A program made the position numbers and the translations under genes. The notes under the pieces are model-generated. The model did no database searches, was not told where the DNA came from, and was given only the letters and a program-made list of their open reading frames with translations. A stretch of 64,000 nucleotides of DNA from Calvatia gigantea (Eukaryota > Basidiomycota > Agaricomycetes > Agaricales > Lycoperdaceae): contig JACAAK010000007.1 of NCBI GenBank assembly GCA_025093985.1, positions 186,001 through 250,000 of the forward strand, in the 5' to 3' direction. Shown here piece after piece: positions 1 to 9,647 of this stretch (within the stretch, counting starts at the first letter, position 1; every line of letters begins with the position of its first letter).

Positions 1-283
1 AGAAGGGAAAGTCACAGAAATGGCCACTATCAGAATGGAAATCAAGGACACAGAGAAATGATTGAAGTGTCAGTAGTCCAACTCCAAGACTGAGTGGAAA
101 TATTTCTAGGACATGATTGGCTGATTAAACACAACCCTGAAGTGAACTGGGAAACAGGAGAAATCAAATTCACCTGATGCCCACTGAACTGCCAATTTCC
201 ACACCAGAATTTCCAGATCACAGAAAAAATCTGGAGCATGGCCATCATAGAAGACATATGGGAAGAAGAGGATAAGCCAGACC
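1..283 (+). pseudogene. Retropepsin (protease) C-terminal relic of the gypsy pol
   Basis: Around 80-220 the plus strand reads SVVQLQD, stop, VEIFLGHDWL and then an HNPEVNW stretch. This matches the segment following the protease active site of Ty3/gypsy polyproteins (LGMDWLxxHNPxIDW type). In-frame stops interrupt it. The reading frame runs up to base 283 and is resumed at 595 after an inserted LTR. Confidence 0.75.
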
Positions 284-589
284 TGTTATGACCTTAGTCT
301 GATAAGACCTCAGGTTGCAGCTTAGGCTAAGACTTGAGGGTGAGTAAGGGGAGAGGAAACAAAGGTGGTTAAGCATACCAAATACAGTAGATGTATGTAT
401 GCTTAAATAGAGGAAGGCATCCAGTTGAATGGATGGAGTAACTACATGAAATGTCTGATTGGGCTGGCATAGTAGTTAACATGAGTCAGAGACAGAGATT
501 GCTCAACAGAAATAGCTGAAACAAGTATACTAGGGGACAGGAATGCAGATGTAGACAGAGTATGACTTGATCAGTGGAAAACTATAACA
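284..589 (-). mobile_element. Solo LTR, inverted, inserted between protease and reverse transcriptase
   Basis: This 306-base segment begins TGTTATG and ends with TAACA. It is the reverse complement of the LTRs at 4939-5243 and 5258-5561. The 5-base sequence AGACC occurs immediately before it (279-283) and immediately after it (590-594), a perfect target-site duplication. Taking the LTR and one AGACC out rejoins the pol frame (…DKPD|LTKPANLPDY…). So it is a later insertion into the element, reduced to a solo LTR. Confidence 0.93.
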
Positions 590-594
590 AGACC

Positions 595-1990
595 TGACCA
601 AACCAGCCAATCTGCCAGACTACATCCAACCATTTACACATCTGTTCAACAAGACAATCTTTGATAAGCTACCACAATGAACAGAATGGGATCATGAAAT
701 AATCCTAATGGAAGATGTATCTAGGGAAATAAGTGCTGGAACATACAACATGACAATCAAGGAACAGGATGAACTCAAAGCCTTTATCAAGGAAAATCTC
801 AAGTCAGAACGCATACAACCATCAAAGTCTCCATACACAGCCCCCACCTTCTTTATCCCAAAGAAAGACAGTTCAAAATGACTAATCCAAGACTACAGAC
901 AATTAACAACGTGGGGTAAAAACAATATGCCATTGCCCAGAATTGGAGAGTAATCAACAAGCTAGGAAAGTGGGGATACTTCTAACTTGACATCATTTGG
1001 GGGGTACAATAATGTTAGAATCAAGGAAGGAGAAGAATGGAAAACAGCATTTCTGACCAACAAAGGACTATTTAACTGACCATAAATTTATTTAAGCATT
1101 CACCCAGAAATTCTCCAGAATGATGACAAGCATCTCTGAGCCTGCTCAAAATGGAGACATTGTAAACTATATGGATGATTTCACAATCCCAGGGACACCA
1201 AAAACAACTAAAAAAAGAATGAACAGTTCCTGACACAAGTGGCAGAATACAACCTTTGCTTTAAATGGACAAAATGCATATTTGATGCCAAAGAAATTCC
1301 TATGTTGGGGGTAAAAATAGGACATGGACACATTAAAATGGAGGAAGAGAAAGTCAAGGCAGTACAAGACTGGCCCGAGCCCATAACAAAAAGGGAGTAG
1401 AACACTTCCTAGAGTTTGCCAATTATTACTGCTGATTCATAAAAGGCTTCAGTAAAATCGGACCCCCTTAAACCAGCTCAAAGGAGCTACTGAATGGGAC
1501 TGGAAAGAAGAACACCAATTAGCATTTGACAAACTGAAGCAACAAATCACTAAAGAACCAACCTTGACATTACCCCAGAGAAAAGGACAATTTCGAGTAG
1601 AAGTTGATGCCTCAAACTACACATTAGGAGGGGTCCTATCATAGGAACAAGACAAGAAGTGGCACCCAATTGCATTTACATCATGCACACTCTCCCCAGC
1701 AGAATTAAATTACAAAATCTACAATAAAGAATTACTAGCCATTATTCATGCCCTAAAAGAGTGGTGACATTACCTACTAGATGCAGAGGAAAAATTTGAA
1801 ATTTGGATAGACCATGAAAACCTCAAGTACTATAGAGAACCACAGAAGCTCAATGGATGACAAGCAAGATGGTACCTGAGACTACAAGACTACAACTTTA
1901 CCCTATGACATGTGCCAGGAGACTGCATGTCAGCTGCCTTCAGAATGGCACCCAATGAGCATCTCACACTAATTAGTCTGCCCTCCAAAG
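595..1990 (+). pseudogene. Reverse transcriptase and RNase H relic of gypsy pol
   Basis: The translated plus strand shows the N-terminal RT landmark FIKENLKSERIQPSKSPY followed by a TFFIPKK stretch near 785-880. A YMDDF-like catalytic box (NYMDDFTIP, frame-disturbed) lies near 1165-1195. The RNase H landmark VDASNYTLGGVL lies near 1605-1640 and the connection to integrase (HVPGD...APNEHLTL) near 1910-1970. There are many stops, several of the CGA-to-TGA or TGG-to-TGA kind, and some frameshifts. It is non-functional. Confidence 0.88.
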
Positions 1991-2029
1991 ATTTCATCAC
2001 CCCAACCATTCATTGATCCATTGCTGATC

Positions 2030-2575
2030 TGCTTGTTCCTTGCTCACTACACAACTGTCCATTTCGCCTGCTATACATCATGTTTTAGACTACTACCCAC
2101 TTTAATAAAATTTCACCACACATCTTTCTCGTTATTGACATTTTTTTTCTAATTCAGACTCTTCACCTCTGTAGTTGCACATTCACTTGTTGTATTTCAA
2201 AATTTCAACATTTTACCAGTTCCCTAGCCTAACCTTTATTATACTAACTCAACACATTTGCTATACAAATTCAGTATTTGTAGATAACTGTAGAAATTGA
2301 ACACCAGACAAGTTGTCTACAGTATAAATACAGTTGAGCCAGTAGAGGCTTGACACCTAGTAATTGGATACCCATTTTTCACTCTCGAAGTCCTGCTCTG
2401 AACTGTCTCAGCTCTGTCTCCCATTGTCAGTTGCTCTCTCATTGACTCTCATTCCACACTTGTTCCAAAATCTTGTCTTCAGCAATGCTGTCACTCTCAT
2501 CCCTCCTTCTCTTGTGTTCTGGACCTCTGTCTCTCCTTTCCTGGACCTGGTTTTGAAGCCTTGTGACTAACAGAT
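2030..2575. mobile_element. Unidentified insertion in the RNase H-integrase linker, LTR-like
   Basis: Where gypsy pol should encode the linker to the integrase zinc finger, about 550 bases have no similarity to pol in any frame. The stretch contains a TATA-like box (AGTATAAATACA near 2322) followed by pyrimidine-rich sequence, and near its right end GACTAACA. This resembles a solo LTR of another family. I could not find a target duplication, so the boundaries are approximate and the identity uncertain. Confidence 0.35.
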
Positions 2576-2599
2576 GCAGTCACACCCTATTTTCATTGA

Positions 2600-3655
2600 A
2601 CCGCCACCTCATCTCTTCACTACAACAATACTATGACACACTGGATGTAGGATACCCAGGACAACATAGGATGATCAAGTTGATCACTAGGGATTACTGG
2701 TGGCCAACAATATGAAATAACACCAAGAAATATGTCAAAGGATGCCAGAGCTGTCAAAGAAATAAGCCTTGCATAGCACCATTGAAAATGCCACTGCACC
2801 CACTCCTAATACCTAATGGACCATGGGAAGAGATAAGCATCAACCTCATTGGACCACTACCAGAATCAGAAGGAAAAGATGCCATCCTGGTGGTTGTCAA
2901 CTGTTTCACAAAAATAATATGACTTATAGTGAAAAAAATGGACATATCCTCAAAAAAAATCACACAACTCTACAGGGACAAAATATGGAAACTACATGGA
3001 GTACCATGGAAAGTCCTTAGTGACCAAGGACCACAGTTCATATCAGAATTCACCAGAGAACTGTTCAAGGGGTTAGGAATAGAACAAACCCTGTCAAAAG
3101 CCTACCATCCCCAAACAGATGGACAAATGGAACAAATCAATCGAGAAGTCAAAACATACCTACGATTATACTGCAACTATGAGCAAAACAACTGGGTAAA
3201 TTGGCTGCCCATGGCCAAATTCCAGTACAATGACAAGAAACATAGCAGAACACAGGAGACACCTTTCTATCTCAATTATGGACAACACCCCTGGAAAGGA
3301 AAAGACCATGGAACAACAGACAACCCTAGTAGCACTGAGTTCCTAAAACAACTGCAAAATGCAAGAGACAACTCCATGGTGGCACTATGATCATACCAAG
3401 AAAAGATAAAACAGACCCATAATAACAGCAAGTTACACATAACGCAGTATCAAGTTGGTGATGAAGTATGGCTAGAAAATGCAAATATCCATACCAATCA
3501 GCCATCAAAGAAGCTAGGCCAAAAAAGGTATGGGCCTTTCCAAATCAAGGAAAAGATAGGGGAAGTAGTATACTGGCTCGCTTTACCAGAAGGATGGGCC
3601 ATCCATGATATGTTCAATGAACAGCTGTTAATTCTGGTGTAAAAAGTGGCATTCC
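2600..3655 (+). pseudogene. Integrase relic of gypsy pol
   Basis: An HHCC zinc-binding region is recognisable (GHPGQHRT-like GYPGQHRM, then YWWP, then CQSCQRNK, 2640-2765). The rve core follows: ISINLIGPLP (2834-2865), LSDQGPQFISEF (3013-3050), and AYHPQTDGQMEQINREVK (3100-3155). The first catalytic Asp (normally in a DLIGPLP context) reads Asn; the second Asp and the Glu are visible. The longest uninterrupted stretch is 2929-3390. A GPY/F-like region (KRYGPFQIKEKIG) follows at 3520-3560. Confidence 0.92.
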
Positions 3656-3689
3656 CAAGTCAGCAAAAATTACTAGTGCCTGAACCAGT

Positions 3690-3870
3690 GATCATCAATA
3701 ACGAAGAAGAATACGAGGTAGAAGAGATCTGAGGATGATGAAAACGAGGACAGGGATATCAATTCCTAGTACACTGGAAGGGGTACAGCAATAAGGATAA
3801 TATGTGGACAGTGGAGTCAAATCTAACAAATGCCCAAGATGCAATAACAGAATACCAAAAGAGGCATCCA
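3690..3870 (+). pseudogene. Chromodomain at the integrase C-terminus
   Basis: In the same frame as the integrase the sequence reads YEVEEI, a few stops, then GYQFLVHWKGYSNKDNMW and an AITEYQKRHP helix. This is the canonical YxVExIl...YLVKWKGYxxxxxTWEP...fxxxHP chromodomain, which targets chromoviruses to chromatin. Stops are present in the first strand, so only the fold signature remains. Confidence 0.9.
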
Positions 3871-3929
3871 AAGGATACCCATAAAAGGGGGGGCAAAAAA
3901 ACCAAGAAGTCATTACCCAGACAAAGAAA

Positions 3930-4929
3930 CTAGTCAAATATGCCTTCCTCCCAAGCCAACTGTGTCACCATCTGCTCCCTCATCCACCCCAACCCAACCA
4001 TGATCTCTTCTGTCCCTCTCCCAGAACCAAGCAATAACTAAGCACCTGTACTACAAGGCACTCACTACAACCTTGCCACCACACCATCCCCAGCACAAGG
4101 GCTTCTCAAAACTCTACTAAAAGACATTGACAAAGCCACCAACAGCAAAATAGAAACCATCACCACCCAAAACAAGTGACTAGTTGTCAATCACCACATT
4201 GCCCTTGCCACTATATATATCACCTTCACTGATATGTATGCAGGATTTGCCAACACATCCTCATCTACCAATCAGCACATCCCAGCCATTTTCTGAGCCC
4301 TAGACCAGTCCACACTTACACCCAGCAAGCAAGACTGCATCCACAGCTTCCACAATTGTATTGACCTTGGCCTTGAAGTCTTCAAGCACCTCGATATTGC
4401 TGACATATTCCTGGAACTTGCCAATGTAGCCATGAATCTGCTCAGATGTGACAAGACCACTGAAGACCCAGAGATAGACTCCCTTGTTGACAGAATCCAC
4501 AGTACTCTCTCAGAACTGCATAACACAATCAACCCCACACTGCCAACCCAAGCTGACACACCTATGGATGAAGAAACCACCATCTCCATGAAAGAGGAAG
4601 TTAACTCCCTCCCCCATTTCATAAAGACCATCACCCCACCACAGCTCATATCAGTTTTTCTCCCATCCACAAGATTCCACACTGTACTGCCAGGCCAAGA
4701 GAAAGACCAACACTATTGGAAAATGATAGTCAAGAGTTACTGGGACAACTCCACCACAACTGAATTCCCATTCAACAGTGTTCCAGTCCCTATCCACCAA
4801 GATAGCAGAAGCCATTTACCCATCTTCTTCACACAATCAAACAATGGAAAATACCTCATCAGAGCAACCAAGAAAGCCCTTGCCTCTGTGGTAGTCAACA
4901 GTGACTTCAATGAGCTTCCTGAGGCATGA
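3930..4929 (+). pseudogene. Extra ORF downstream of the chromodomain (unknown protein)
   Basis: The same frame as the integrase and chromodomain continues for about 330 codons with only a few stops. It is clean from 4432 to 4929 (165 codons). It contains a helical-looking stretch (GLEVFKHLDIADIFLELANV, 4365-4425) and an acidic middle. It ends just before the inserted LTR at 4939. Standard Ty3/gypsy elements stop after the chromodomain, so this is either a C-terminal extension of the polyprotein or a separate accessory ORF. I recognise no domain. Confidence 0.55.
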
Positions 4930-4938
4930 AGCCAAATC

Positions 4939-5243
4939 TGTTATGGTTTTCCACTGATCAAGTTGTACTCCATCATCATCTGCATTCCTATCTACTAGCA
5001 CATCTGTTTCAGTTATTCCTGTCGAGCAATCTCCATCTATAACTTGTGTTAACTACTATGCCAGCCTGATCAGACATTTTACATAGTTACTCCATCCATT
5101 CAACTGGATGGCTTCCTGTATTTAAGCATACATACATCCACTGTATTCAGTACACTTAACCACCTTTGTTCTCTTCCCCTTACTCACCCTCAAGACTTAG
5201 CCTAAGCTGCAACCTGAGGTCTTATCAGACTAAGGTCATAACA
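4939..5243 (+). mobile_element. Solo LTR inserted next to the 3' end of the element
   Basis: This 305-base LTR runs from TGTTATGG to CATAACA. It is flanked by AAATC on both sides (4934-4938 and 5244-5248), a 5-bp target duplication. It is a direct relative of 5258-5561 and an inverted relative of 284-589. The duplication shows it was inserted independently a few bases upstream of the polypurine tract; it is not part of the host element. Confidence 0.92.
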
Positions 5244-5248
5244 AAATC

Positions 5249-5257
5249 AGGGGGTAT
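5249..5257 (+). promoter_or_regulatory. Polypurine tract of the gypsy element
   Basis: The purine run AGGGGGTAT lies directly before the TGTTG start of the 3' LTR. This is the usual place for the plus-strand primer of Ty3/gypsy elements. Confidence 0.75.
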
Positions 5258-5561
5258 TGTTGTAGATTTTTAGTGATCAAACCATACTCCATTATCATCT
5301 CTGTTCCTATCTATCTGTGTAGCCATTTCATCTATTTCTGTTGAGTGATATCTGAGTATGACTCAAACTAACTACTACACCATCCTTGTCAGACATTTCA
5401 CATAGTTACCCCATCCATTCAACTGGATAGCATCCTTGTATTTAAGTGTACATACACCCACTGTATTTGGTATGCTTAACCACCTAGTTCTCTCCCCTTA
5501 TTTGCCCTCAAGACTTAGCCTAAGCAACAATCTGAGGTCTTAACAGACTAAGGTCATAACA
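5258..5561 (+). mobile_element. 3' LTR of the gypsy element
   Basis: The 304-base LTR runs from TGTTGTAG to CATAACA and directly follows the polypurine tract. It is an imperfect copy of 4939-5243, with many scattered differences, so the two are not from one recent insertion. A TATA-like motif (GTATTTAAGTGTAC) lies near 5440. Confidence 0.85.
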
Positions 5562-7010
5562 GAGCTGGCAGCACTGAAATTTCTCTCACTTTATAAATCA
5601 TCCACCCTGTTAGAAAGGTGTGAGCAAGCTCCAGAAGCCTGATGAAGATATTTTCGCCATTAAACCCCTGCTGGGGATGGTGGTTAATGAAGGACTCACC
5701 ACATAATGACAACCTTTTTGCAAGAGGGTGTTGAATACATGGCAAATCACCTAGAAAAACAGTCACTCAGGAAAGATTTTATATGCAGTTTATCATTACC
5801 ACATGCACTGAGTATTGAGTGAGAACTGATGCACAGATAAAATAGGATCAACCAGCATACCGGAAATACATGTATACCTGGGTCATGGACACCCAAACAG
5901 CACCATAGCGACCATGCTCCCCACTTCAATGAATTTGAGAGTGGGGCTGGCAGTCAGCCCAGCATCTGCTACAAGAATGGCCACAGTGTTGTTTAGCATG
6001 ACGAATGAAGTGGTCTTTTCAGAGCAAAACCGTTCCCACAGTAATATATGGTACATTTGTCAGGGTCATTGCAAATGAGCCTTTTCGGAACCACAACTTG
6101 TCAGCTGAGTAGTCCACATTTACTGATCGAAGTGAGGTCAATGAATATAATAATCAGCTCCATCTGTTGAAGTCATTAGTAAAGAGATGGGGAGCATGTA
6201 AGTCCCTTGTCCACCGTGGACATTTGAAGATGTACTAAGGGCCCGAGAGCAGGGACATCAGTGTGTGTTAATCAAAACCTGAATCTGCGGGTTAGCACTG
6301 CTAGACTGGCCAATGAATCCGTCACTGACTGTTTTCGAATTACCTTGTTATCTAAATATTCCCTGACCTTTTGTTCTAAGATTCAACTGGTCAGTCCAGC
6401 TGAGGGATGCAACTCGACACGTGTGTTAATTTCCGGCAAGTTCTCGTCGTGTGGGTTTTTAGAGGGCACCCAGGAATTTGGTTCATATTTATTCAGAAAT
6501 TTGGCACCCGTGTGGCAAGGGCGCCCTGAATGACCCGAGTGTGCAAGCTGCGCATCACCCCCACTCAGTCTGGCAGTACCAGTGGCGACCTTTTGAAAAA
6601 TGTAGTTGCGGACAACAGTGTAATACGAGTCAATGAGTACTTGGCCCTTGGCAACAGTTTCTGAATCTTGGTGTAAAAACGTTAGAAGTCCCTATGCTTG
6701 CACGTTGTAAAACATAATATGCATCTGATCGATGATCATCCGTTGGCGAGGGCGATCGTAATTCTTTAGTATCTTTCTGACCCGAACCTCCTGCTGTGGG
6801 CCTGTCCCTTCTTAGGGTTGTAAAGCTTTTTGACGTTTTGGGTTAATTTATGAGCGTTGTCGCCTTCCATTGGAACACCGTCACACCTCAGGATAAACCC
6901 GGGTCATCTACATATGCATGCATTAATACTTGGCTATAATAAACTAGGGTCCAACCCAAGGCAGAAAGAAAGCGTATTGGTAGTGGTAAAGGACAAATAG
7001 GAGGAGGTAC
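5562..7010. other. Gene-poor stretch, no recognised gene
   Basis: Only short open frames occur. The minus strand at 5554-5929 has two adjacent small frames, and parts of 6000-5600 read as a hydrophobic peptide, but I recognise no family. The left half is still fairly CpG-poor, consistent with more transposon remains next to the gypsy element. Confidence 0.5.
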
Positions 7011-8025
7011 TCATTCTATACCCGGTACTTCGAAGCCTCCGTCAGTATCCGCAGTATTAGAAGTTGCATAATTATTACGGCTAACATTTTCATCCTTTTC
7101 TGTCTCCTTTTTGGTCAGCTCTACCTCGCCATTGCCATCATGTCCATGAATCTTGGGCTTTTCCTCTTCAGCACCGCCTGCTCGTTGGTTTTCAAGTGGG
7201 CCATTTTTATTGGCCGCAGCGGTGGAATCAATGCCCCTGGATGATCCGTTCTCAGTTGGACGTTCCTACTTGGCTGCAGATTTACAAGAGAGGAATGTAT
7301 CTTTCATTTCTTGCCTCCATTCCGAGACACCGGTGGAGGGACCTTCATGCCGAACGTGGAGAGCGAAGTGGAGGGGGGAGTAGGAGGAGGGTGCCGCACC
7401 TGTTAGGAAGATGGAAGCGAGAAGGACGCCGAAGAGCACAAGAACCAGGAAGGTGACTGCATGTATGATGTGAGATGAGCTTTTTTAGAGATGAGGATCG
7501 GAGTCTCGAAGACAAACATAGAACAAGTATTACTGCCACTGCAGCTAAGGACGTGAGGAGGGATGTAAGGGTGAACGTGAGGAAGACGAAGAGAGCAGCA
7601 CCACTGGACGATGTGTCAGCTTGGTCTCTTGGTATGCGAGAGGGATGCTTACACAAAGGAGGCGACAGGGGACTAGGCCGAGGAGAGTGAAGATAGTCAC
7701 GAATGTCCGTGTGATATTGTGGGCACGGCCGATGAGTGCTTGAGCATTGGGTAGGGGATACGCGCACCGAGACGATAGGACGCTCCTCAAAATATTGCTT
7801 CATATTTTTGTATGCTGGTCGTACATAGCACTCCTCAAACCTAGGAATGTATGAGAACAACCTGAAATACGAGATGAAAAACTCATTGAGAGCAAGCATT
7901 ATGAACAAGGGCAGTACTTCGATCGAAATAACCGGAGAGTCCCCATTGAGTCCAACATTACAAAGGCACGATAGTTCTGAAGTCAGGGAAGTGTGCGAGT
8001 GATGGCAACTGCAGCATGAGTTCAA
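7011..8025 (-). pseudogene. Probable multi-pass membrane protein gene, broken or mis-sequenced
   Basis: Three hydrophobic stretches can be read on the minus strand: TRTFVTIFTLLGLVPCRLLCV (about 7720-7640), ALFVFLTFTLTSLLTSLAAVAVILVL (about 7600-7520) and TFLVLVLFGVLLASIFL (about 7455-7405). The last two join across a plausible intron (GTTTGT...TGCAG). The tail is charged and ends ...EVPGIE followed by TGA at 7011. A one-base frame change near 7605 and an in-frame TAG near 7283 interrupt it. The family is unknown to me and the true start is unclear; it may be a pseudogene. Confidence 0.4.
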
Positions 8026-8069
8026 GAATCAAGATGATAGCAAAATAACTAAAATAATTAAATAAAAAA

Positions 8070-8904
8070 ATGAATGTGCTGGTCTACAACGGTCCCGAGG
8101 TTGTCCAATCCTCCCTCAACGCCGTCCTCAGCTCACTGCGCACTCTGCTCCTCTCGCACTACGTCATCCAGCCAGTAGAACATCATGTTCTCCCAAAACA
8201 GCCCTGGTCGTTGTCCTATGCGCTCCTCGTCTTTCCGCGTCTGTCTCAGCCCTTCTATGCCCCTGCACACAACCAAGTTCGAGACTATGTTGATCGCGGA
8301 GGTCCTTTTCTAGCATTTGGCGCTGGTGCAAGTTGCTCGACCAGAGGTATCGTGACTAGCATGGATCAACTCAGTCTGGGAGCGGATACTCCAAATATAC
8401 CATCAATGGCAAATGTAGGTTCAACGGTGGATCCATGAAATCGGCAATTGCCACCCGTCGAACGTTGTCTTCATGGGTATTCCGGGAAACTAATCTGCGT
8501 GGCTTTTCTCTTATGCTCTTGGGTTTTCCGAGCCAAATCGGGCATTACCTAAATATGTACTTAGATGGTTGGTACCGGGTCTCAGCCTCTCAGGTCAAGG
8601 AATACCCTCATGTGAACACGAGCCTGCTCTCACTCAAACTCAGCTGACCTGTTTACCCACTCCACCCATACCGGCAGCTTTGACGTATCACACACCTGGT
8701 CGTCGGGAACCTTTCCAAGGTCCCGGTCCTCCTCTCCCAACACTCATGCACTATGTTCTATGCACTGTAAGGAAACAGAACATGATATCATTTCAAGACT
8801 ATTTTAGCCTATTGAAGAGGGTGGTTACGGCTAGGTGCACGAGCACGTTGGCGTCCGTCCAACATTGTTCTCGGCCGAGGGAACTATTGGAAAGAATGGG
8901 GTAG
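8070..8904 (+). pseudogene. Orphan N-terminal fragment of biotin-protein ligase
   Basis: The first 122 codons start MNVLVYNGPEVVQSSL and continue with LPKQPWSLSYALLVFPRLSQ and VRDYVDRGGPFLAFGAGA. This matches the N-terminal glutamine-amidotransferase-like domain of fungal biotin-protein ligase (BPL1), which begins MNVLVYxGPG and has DYVxxGGxFLGICAG. Here the conserved Cys of that nucleophile elbow is gone. After a stop at 8436 decayed pieces continue in other frames (INGKCRFNGGSM-like near 8395-8430; NMISFQDYFSLLKR near 8780-8820, resembling the linker). The catalytic ligase domain with its GRGR motif is absent. It is a dead partial copy; a full BPL gene is expected elsewhere. Confidence 0.75.
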
Positions 8905-9647
8905 GGGTGGAGATCAAGAGAAATGCGAGGCGACGGAACGGAAGATAATTTTGTTCCGAAGGCTCGGAACGATAAGAGAAGGGTCCGGAAAGGTGTCGAG
9001 TATGATTACTGAACATTCGGAAGGTGGCGTTTACGATTGCGTGGCGATTCGGTGTCGAGACGAGAGAGAGGGGAGAGAGAAAGAGAAATAGATTAGAGAA
9101 ATAGGCTAGAGACAGAGACTTCGAGTCGAAACTTGGCTAATTCGTAGCTACCTGACTACTACAATGTATACAGGTTTTATAGAGGAAAACGGTGGGCTGT
9201 GCGCCCGAATTACAAAGTGTAGAATGTAAATTTTAAGGAGAGAACAAAGAAAAACATACTAGCGGGGCTGAAAACAGGCCGGAAACTCATTCTATGAGGT
9301 TCTAAATTATGAGGAATGTAGAGGAAGCATAATAAGTGAATAGGAAAGCGGTCCGTAGGTTTTTAGAGTCGGAAATGAGAAGTACGGGCAGGCAAGGTGG
9401 AGTTCGGAGGTTGGAGCTTCCGTGGTCGGGACTTCCGAATTAGGAAATCGTGTATGATCCGGACTTTTGGATGGCTCGGAAATGGGATTTTCGGGGGTCG
9501 GCGTCTTGGTCATCGTTCTCGGAAGTGAAAGGTGTTGTCGATGAAGTGGAGCAGTGGGAGGAGGACGCGTACATGACACTTTTCAGTGGCAGGTGCCGTC
9601 CGATCTCCACATGGGAGCTGCAGCCGAGGCTGCTTGCCGTTGCAGTA
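8905..9647. other. Non-coding stretch with an LTR-like relic
   Basis: Read on the minus strand, 9190-8990 has a TATA box (CTATAAAACCTGTATAC), a run of pyrimidine repeats and a downstream CGACACC. This looks like a remnant retrotransposon LTR, but no matching copy or target duplication was found. The rest holds only short frames on both strands. Confidence 0.3.

Larger units (their letters stand above)
1..5561 (+). mobile_element. Degenerate Ty3/gypsy chromovirus, 5' part outside the window
   Basis: The order of recognisable pieces is end of protease, reverse transcriptase, RNase H, integrase, chromodomain, extra ORF, polypurine tract and 3' LTR, which is the Ty3/gypsy chromovirus layout. All pieces read on the plus strand but are broken by many in-frame stops. 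The block is strikingly poor in CpG compared with the genes to its right. Two further LTRs of the same family are inserted in it, each with a 5-bp target duplication. Gag and the 5' LTR lie outside the window. This is a dead element. Confidence 0.93.

Noticed and set aside
4272..4682. Minus-strand frame of 136 codons
   Set aside because: It is the antisense shadow of the extra ORF downstream of the chromodomain, with no family features.
4939..5561. Tandem LTR pair formed by unequal recombination
   Set aside because: The AAATC duplication flanks only the first LTR, and the polypurine tract precedes the second, so they are two independent events.
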